A stretch of 64,000 nt of DNA, from contig NZ_CP071090.1 in NCBI RefSeq assembly GCF_017301735.1, positions 6,252,001 to 6,316,000 of the forward strand. The letters are read 5' to 3'. Made by a program: the position numbers and the translations under genes. Positions 59,607 to 64,000 of this stretch are shown here, one piece after another (position 1 is the first letter of the stretch; every line of letters starts with the position of its first letter). The DNA comes from Pyxidicoccus parkwaysis (GTDB lineage Bacteria > Myxococcota > Myxococcia > Myxococcales > Myxococcaceae). The notes under the pieces were generated by a model that worked only from the letters and a program-made list of their open reading frames with translations, was not told where the DNA came from and did not search any database.

Positions 59607-59625
59607 GCTCGCACGGCATGCGAGC
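59607..59625 (-). terminator. Hairpin after the pnt-GNAT operon
   Basis: Perfect 7-bp stem and 5-base loop located 31 bases beyond the GNAT stop in the minus direction. It is a plausible end of the operon transcript. Confidence 0.45.
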
Positions 59626-59655
59626 AGGCACCCCGGTGACAGGAGCCACGCGGCT

Positions 59656-60114
59656 TCAGGGGTCCTTCTGGAGCACGACGTACGTGGGCGAGGAGAACCC
59701 CGCGTGGGTGCCGTAGCTGTGGAACGCGTAGCCCTGGCGCGCGTACCAGTCCTGGTGGTCCTTCAGCGCCAGCCGCACGTTGAGCCGCACGGGAGTGGGC
59801 CCCAGCGCCCGGGCTCGCGCCTCCACCGCCTGCATCAGCGCGCGGGCCACGCCCTGCCCCCGGAAGGGCGGGAGCACCGCCAGCCGGTCCAGGTACACGT
59901 GGTCCGGCTTCACGTGGAAGAAGACGCAGCCCACCGGCCCGGAGGGCTCCTCGGCGAGGAGCGCGCCTCCGTCCCGAAGCTCGCGCAGGACGACGTCCTC
60001 CGTCTTCCCGTGCGCGCTGGAGGGCGGCTCCAACCGCCCCCGGTACTCCTCGAATGCCTCCCGGAGCAGGCGGGCCAGCAACGGGGCATCCGCCGCAACC
60101 GCTTCACGAATCAT
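59656..60114 (-). CDS. GNAT-family N-acetyltransferase
   Basis: 152 residues with the complete GNAT fold: VFFHVKPDHVYLDRLAV, the acetyl-CoA loop PPFRGQGVARALM, NVRLALKDHQDWYARQGY and a C-terminal strand YVVLQKD. It starts eight bases after the pntB stop, so it is likely in the same transcript. The substrate, probably a small amine or peptide N-terminus, cannot be predicted. Confidence 0.9.
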   Translation of the reverse strand: MIREAVAADAPLLARLLREAFEEYRGRLEPPSSAHGKTEDVVLRELRDGGALLAEEPSGPVGCVFFHVKPDHVYLDRLAVLPPFRGQGVARALMQAVEARARALGPTPVRLNVRLALKDHQDWYARQGYAFHSYGTHAGFSSPTYVVLQKDP

Positions 60115-60122
60115 CGTCCGCG

Positions 60123-61538
60123 CTACTCCTTCAACGCCGCGGTGAACTGGGAGATGGTCTTCTTGGCGTCACCCAGCACCATCATCGTGTTCGGCCGGAC
60201 GAACAACTCGTTTTCGATGCCCGCGAACCCCGGGTTGAGCGAGCGCTTCAGCACCAGGCACGTCTTCGCCATGTCCGCCGACAGAATCGGCATGCCGTAG
60301 ATGGGGCTGCTCTGGTTGTTGCGCGCGGCCGGGTTCACCACGTCGTTGGCGCCCACCACCAGCGCCACGTCCGTCGCCGAGAAGTCATCGTTGATGACGT
60401 CCAGGTCGAACAGGTGGTCGTACGGGACGTTCGCCTCGGCGAGCAGCACGTTCATGTGCCCGGGCATGCGGCCGGCCACGGGGTGGATGGCGTAGCGCAC
60501 GTCGCAGCCGTTGGCCTGGAGCGCGCTGGCCAAATCACGCACCGCGTGCTGCGCCTGCGACACCGCCATGCCGTAGCCGGGCACCACGATGACGGTGCGC
60601 GCGGCGCGGAGCACCTCGGCCGCCTCCTCCACCGAGCCCACGTTGGGCGCGGGCCCGGAGGACGCCGCGCCCGCCGTCACCGCCTTCGCCTCCGGCTCCG
60701 CGCCGAACGCGCCGAAGAGCACGTTGGCGAACGAGCGGTTCATCGCCTTGGACATCATCATGCCCAGCAGGAAGCCGGAGAAGCCGTCCAGCGCGCCGCA
60801 GATGATGAGGACGTTGTTGCCCAGCGCGAAGCCCGTGGCCGACGCCGCGAGGCCCGCGTACGAGTTGAGGAGACAGATGACCACCGGCATGTCCGCGCCG
60901 CCGATGGGCAGCACCAGCAGCACGCCCAACAGCACGCCCAGCGCCGCCACGGCGAAGAAGGCCCACGACGCTCCCGGCGAGTACACCAGCAGGCCCACCA
61001 GCCCCAGCGTGCCGACAATCATCAGCATGTTGGACGCGTTCTGCCCCGGGTAGGTGACGGGCTTGCCGGTGATGAAGCCCTGCAGCTTGCCGAAGGCCAT
61101 GAGGCTGCCGGTGAAGGTGAGCGCGCCGAGCGCCACCTCCAGGCCCGTGGCCGTCACGGACAGCGTCGTCATGTGCGGGCCGCCGTGCTCCAGGTACTCG
61201 ACGACGCCCACCAGCGCCACCGCGAGCCCGCCGAAGGCGTGCGACAGGGCGATGCGCTCGGGCATCTTCGTCATGGGAATCCACAGGCCCATGCCCGTGC
61301 CCACCGCCGAGCCGATGAGGGTGGCGAGGATGAGCCACTCCCACCGCACGATGACGCCGGACACCTCCACGCCGTACAGCAGCGTGCCGACGACGGCGGC
61401 CACCATGCCCACCTCGGCCAGCAGCACGCCCCGCCGCGCCGTCTGCGCGTCACCCAAATCCTTCAGGCCCAGCACGAAGAGGATGGAGGCCGCCAGGTAC
61501 AGCAACTGGACGAACGTCTCCGTGAGCGAGAGCGTCAT
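60123..61538 (-). CDS. pntB: NAD(P) transhydrogenase beta subunit
   Basis: 471 residues. Eight or so hydrophobic helices occupy the first 270 residues. The NADP-binding domain III forms the C-terminus (TVIVVPGYGMAVSQAQHAV, CDVRYAIHPVAGRMPGHMNV, VALVVGANDVVNPAA, VLVLKRSLNPGFAG). It works with PntAA and PntAB to drive hydride transfer between NADH and NADP+ using the proton gradient. The start overlaps the pntAB stop by four bases (ATGA). Confidence 0.96.
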   Translation of the reverse strand: MTLSLTETFVQLLYLAASILFVLGLKDLGDAQTARRGVLLAEVGMVAAVVGTLLYGVEVSGVIVRWEWLILATLIGSAVGTGMGLWIPMTKMPERIALSHAFGGLAVALVGVVEYLEHGGPHMTTLSVTATGLEVALGALTFTGSLMAFGKLQGFITGKPVTYPGQNASNMLMIVGTLGLVGLLVYSPGASWAFFAVAALGVLLGVLLVLPIGGADMPVVICLLNSYAGLAASATGFALGNNVLIICGALDGFSGFLLGMMMSKAMNRSFANVLFGAFGAEPEAKAVTAGAASSGPAPNVGSVEEAAEVLRAARTVIVVPGYGMAVSQAQHAVRDLASALQANGCDVRYAIHPVAGRMPGHMNVLLAEANVPYDHLFDLDVINDDFSATDVALVVGANDVVNPAARNNQSSPIYGMPILSADMAKTCLVLKRSLNPGFAGIENELFVRPNTMMVLGDAKKTISQFTAALKE

Positions 61539-61828
61539 CGCGCACCGCCCTTCTTCTTGAACATGCGCAGCATGCGGTCGGTGATGAGGAAGCCGCCCAC
61601 CACGTTGATGGTGGCCGCGAGCACCGCCACCGCGCCCAGCACCGTGGACACCGTCCCGTAGTGCCCGCCCGCCGCCAGCAGCGAGCCCACCAGGGAGATG
61701 CCGGAGATGGCGTTGGTGAAGGCCATCAGCGGCGTGTGCAGCAGGTGCGGCACCTTGGAGATGACCTGGTAGCCGGTGAAGGCGGCCAGGAAGAACACGT
61801 ACAGCCCGAAGATGAGCGTCAGTGACAT
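61535..61828 (-). CDS. pntAB: NAD(P) transhydrogenase, membrane part of the alpha subunit
   Basis: 97 residues with three or four transmembrane helices (LIFGLYVFFLAAFTGYQVI, HTPLMAFTNAISGISLVGSL, VLGAVAVLAATINVVGGFLI). It is the domain-II piece of the split alpha subunit. It begins one base after the pntAA stop and overlaps pntB by four bases, so all three are translated together. Confidence 0.95.
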   Translation of the reverse strand: MSLTLIFGLYVFFLAAFTGYQVISKVPHLLHTPLMAFTNAISGISLVGSLLAAGGHYGTVSTVLGAVAVLAATINVVGGFLITDRMLRMFKKKGGAR

Positions 61829-61829
61829 G

Positions 61830-62972
61830 TCAGGCCACCTCCTTCAGCGCCACGTCCGCCACGGCCGGATGGATGATGTCCCCGCCGCGGGTGATGAGCA
61901 TTCCCTTCACGATTTCGTCGGAGGCATCCAGCTTCAGCGCGCCGTCCTTGTCCGTGACGTGCGCCAAGAGCTTCTCCAGGTTGCGCGAGTACATGGCGCT
62001 CGCGTGCACCGCGAGCTGGCTGGGCAGGTTCTTCTCGCCGATGACGGTGACGCCGAACTCCGTGCGGTAGCGCTCGCCGGGACGGGTCAGCTCACAGTTG
62101 CCGCCCTGCTCCGCCGCGATGTCCACCACCACCGAGCCGCTCTTCATCCGCCGCACCATGTCCGCCGGCAACAGCAGCGGCGCGCGGCGGCCCGGCACCT
62201 GCGCGGTGGTGATGACGGCGTCGGACTTCGCCACGTGCACCGCGAGCGCCTCGGCCTGCTTCTTCTTCGCCTCCTCGCTCAGCTCCTTCGCGTAGCCGCC
62301 GGAGCCCGCCGCGTCCTCAATCTCGATGTTGACGAAGCGGGCGCCCAGGCTCTCCACCTGCTCCTTCACCACCTTGCGGACATCGTACGCCTCCACCACC
62401 GCGCCCAGGCGCCGCGCCGTGGCGATGGCCTGCAGGCCGGCCACGCCCGCGCCCAGCACCAGCACCTTGGCCGGCGGAATGGTGCCCGCGGCCGTCATCA
62501 ACATGGGGAACAGCTTCGGCAGCGCCTCCGCCGCGAGCAGCACCGCGCGGTAGCCCGCAATCGTCGCCTGCGAGCTGAGCACGTCCATCATCTGCGCCAG
62601 CGTGGTGCGCGGCACCATGTCCATCGCCAGCAGCGTCACCTGCCGCCCGGCGATGGCGCGCGCCAGCTTCGGGTTGGCCAGGGGGTACGCGAGGCTCACC
62701 AGCACCGAGCCGGACTTCAGCAGCGACACCTCTTCCGGCGTCGGCGGCTGCACCTTGAGCAGCACGTCCGCGGCACCGTAGACGGCGGCGGCGCTGGACT
62801 CGATGCGCGCTCCGGCGGCGCGCAGCTCCTCGTCGGAGCACTCCGCGCCCAGGCCCGCACCGCTCTCGACCACCACTTCGTGCTTCTTGCCGACGAGGCG
62901 TTTCACGCTCTCCGTCACGAGCGCGACCCGCCTTTCGCCCGGCACCGTTTCACGGGGAATGGCGATGATCAT
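61830..62972 (-). CDS. pntAA: NAD(P) transhydrogenase, NAD-binding part of the alpha subunit
   Basis: 380 residues from ATG 62972 (MIIAIPRETVPGERRVAL), typical of PntAA and alanine-dehydrogenase-like proteins. The NAD-binding Rossmann motif is VLVLGAGVAGLQAIATARRLG, followed by VEAYDVR and VITTAQVPGRRAP. The protein lacks transmembrane helices, as expected for the soluble domain I. It is first gene of the pnt operon. The longer start at 62984 adds MLPG and has no better ribosome site. Confidence 0.95.
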   Translation of the reverse strand: MIIAIPRETVPGERRVALVTESVKRLVGKKHEVVVESGAGLGAECSDEELRAAGARIESSAAAVYGAADVLLKVQPPTPEEVSLLKSGSVLVSLAYPLANPKLARAIAGRQVTLLAMDMVPRTTLAQMMDVLSSQATIAGYRAVLLAAEALPKLFPMLMTAAGTIPPAKVLVLGAGVAGLQAIATARRLGAVVEAYDVRKVVKEQVESLGARFVNIEIEDAAGSGGYAKELSEEAKKKQAEALAVHVAKSDAVITTAQVPGRRAPLLLPADMVRRMKSGSVVVDIAAEQGGNCELTRPGERYRTEFGVTVIGEKNLPSQLAVHASAMYSRNLEKLLAHVTDKDGALKLDASDEIVKGMLITRGGDIIHPAVADVALKEVA

Positions 62973-63090
62973 GCCGGGCAGCATAGGCCATCACGCCCGG
63001 TGACTTCGCTCCGGACCCGGGGTGTACTTCCCGAGTCGTACGGCAATCACCCTCCGGTACGAGGGATTCGTCCTGGAGTCCCCAGGACGG

Positions 63091-63498
63091 CTACTTCGCC
63101 TTCTTCGCGCGGCGCTCGGCGACCCAGGCCTTGGCGTCCTCCTCGGTGGCCACCATGGCGAACTCGGTGTCGGCCTTGCGCCCCATCAGCTCTCCGGCGC
63201 GGATCATCATGTTGACCATGGTCCGCATGGCGAAGCTGGAGCCGAACATCACCGAGCCCGCGTAGGGCATCATTTCCGGCTTCTCACCCAAGAGCTTGCG
63301 CACGTCCGCGGACATGCCCGTGCCCTGCCGCGAGTCGGAGATGAGGTAGAGCGTGGGGTGGAGCTTCTTCAGCTCGTTGGCGATGGCGTTCGACTCCTCC
63401 AGCAGCTTCATGTCGTAGACGCCCACGGTGACGAGCCGCAGCGTGTCGGGCTCCTCGAACCACATCTTGTGAGGGCCCAACGTCCAGATGGCTCCCAT
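63091..63498 (-). CDS. STAS/SpoIIAA-like paralogue A
   Basis: 135 residues from ATG 63498, with GGAGGA nine bases upstream. The pattern (WFEEPDTLRLVTVGVYD, LYLISDSRQGTGMSADVRKL, FAMRTMVNMMIRAGE, FAMVATEEDAKAWV) resembles single-domain STAS/SpoIIAA-like proteins. It is a close paralogue of the gene at 63537, sharing IWTLGPHKMWFEEPDT. No kinase or sigma partner is beside it, so the role is unknown. Confidence 0.7.
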   Translation of the reverse strand: MGAIWTLGPHKMWFEEPDTLRLVTVGVYDMKLLEESNAIANELKKLHPTLYLISDSRQGTGMSADVRKLLGEKPEMMPYAGSVMFGSSFAMRTMVNMMIRAGELMGRKADTEFAMVATEEDAKAWVAERRAKKAK

Positions 63499-63536
63499 GA
63501 CTTCAGTTCCTCCGTGAATCCAGAAAGGGGTGGGGT

Positions 63537-63959
63537 TCAGGACGCCGGCTTCGCGCGGGCGGCCTCGCGCTGCTGGAGGACCCAGGCCTTCGCCCCGGCC
63601 TCGTCGGCCACCACGGCGAAGGCATGGGACGTCGTGTTGCGGCCCAGCAGCTCTCCGGCGCGGACCATCATGTTGACCATGGTGCGCACCGCGAAGTTGA
63701 GGCCGTACGTCACCGTGCCCGAGTAGGGCAGCAGCTCCGGCTTGTCCACGAGGAGCTTGCGCGCCTCGGCGGACATGCCCGTCGACCGGCTCATGTCCGA
63801 GATGAGGTAGAGCGTGGGGTGCGTCTTCTTCAGCTCGAAGGCGAGCGCGTTCGACTCCTCCATCAGCTTCTGGTCGTACACGCCCACGGTGGCGAGGCGC
63901 ACGGTGTCCGGCTCCTCGAACCACATCTTGTGAGGACCCAGCGTCCAGATGACGCTCAT
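63537..63959 (-). CDS. STAS/SpoIIAA-like paralogue B
   Basis: 140 residues from ATG 63959, with AGGAG eight bases upstream. It aligns end to end with the downstream gene (HKMWFEEPDTVRLATVGVYD, LYLISDMSRSTGMSAEARKL, FAVVADEAGAKAWV), with 38 bases between them. The pair arose by tandem duplication and is probably one transcript. An interaction or regulatory role is a fold-based guess. Confidence 0.7.
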   Translation of the reverse strand: MSVIWTLGPHKMWFEEPDTVRLATVGVYDQKLMEESNALAFELKKTHPTLYLISDMSRSTGMSAEARKLLVDKPELLPYSGTVTYGLNFAVRTMVNMMVRAGELLGRNTTSHAFAVVADEAGAKAWVLQQREAARAKPAS

Positions 63960-64000
63960 GGCGTTGCTCCTTGTCCGTGCTGTGGGAAGACGTCAGCGCT

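Larger units (their letters stand above)
59353..59655. other. Intergenic region with two hairpins
   Basis: 303 bases with no gene. A near-palindrome at 59529-59555 has arms CCACTGTG / CACAGTGG around a GGCGGCCGCC core. A second hairpin at 59607-59625 has perfect 7-bp arms GCTCGCA / TGCGAGC and loop CGGCA. The second is 31 bases past the GNAT stop on the minus strand. Confidence 0.5.

Noticed and set aside
59413..60300. Plus-strand 295-codon open frame over the GNAT gene
   Set aside because: Antisense shadow of the GNAT and pntB genes with no signal, domain or ribosome site.

Overview
The window is high-GC DNA from a delta-proteobacterial predator, most likely a Myxococcaceae member (Myxococcus, Corallococcus or Pyxidicoccus type). 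The evidence is family content: a TIGR02268/DUF2381 protein beside a Ser/Thr kinase, several eukaryote-like kinases, an AgmX/GltJ-type gliding protein, a DUF6310/DUF5953 pair, DUF1552/DUF1592 heme-associated proteins and many secreted lipoproteins and metalloproteases. I saw no tRNA, rRNA, CRISPR array or insertion sequence.

Layout. 1-5.4 kb: the N-terminal part of a kinase-AAA ATPase with a degenerate kinase domain, a bactofilin-like repeat protein, a small Cys-rich lipoprotein, an AraC regulator convergent with a DinB-like protein, and a 2OG-Fe(II) oxygenase. 5.5-7.7 kb: a TPR lipoprotein and a pappalysin-like M43 protease. 7.7-12.4 kb: a minus-strand operon of ECF sigma factor, FecR-like regulator, probable outer-membrane protein and di-heme oxidase lipoprotein. 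12.6-22.2 kb: a plus-strand secreted gene series with DUF1592 and DUF1552 proteins, a TOS1-like glucanase lipoprotein, a TIM-barrel glycosidase lipoprotein, a second di-heme oxidase and a zinc peptidase with ricin-type repeats. Envelope electron transfer and prey-polymer degradation are reasonable inferred themes.

22.3-30.8 kb is accessory DNA. It has a DUF6310/DUF5953 toxin-immunity-like pair whose toxin gene carries a one-base frameshift, a duplicated 3' end of the M43 protease gene with its hairpin, two Ser/Thr kinases flanking two XRE regulators, a DUF2381 gene and three tandem DUF2019 genes. Each DUF2019 gene is preceded by the same short C-terminal peptide relic of a lost upstream gene. 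A DUF5953 3' scrap also lies at 15.7 kb. This points to recombination-driven build-up of immunity-like genes.

30.8-46.8 kb: a CrtI-type oxidoreductase, a small Cys-rich secreted protein, an EutB-EutC fusion, a coreless YD-repeat (Rhs-like) protein with a secreted Gly/Asn-rich partner, a LytS/LytTR two-component system, an alpha/beta hydrolase with a hybrid histidine kinase, and a TIGR02757 protein. 46.9-64 kb is more housekeeping in character: an M28 peptidase, a MoaB with a His-rich leader next to a Rieske protein, a PolX/PHP polymerase, a degenerate trypsin-like protein and CPBP protease joined by a 56-bp tandem duplication, a Tat-exported hydrolase, an M4 protease lacking a visible signal peptide, a GltJ-like protein, the pntAA-pntAB-pntB-GNAT operon, and two tandem STAS-like paralogues.
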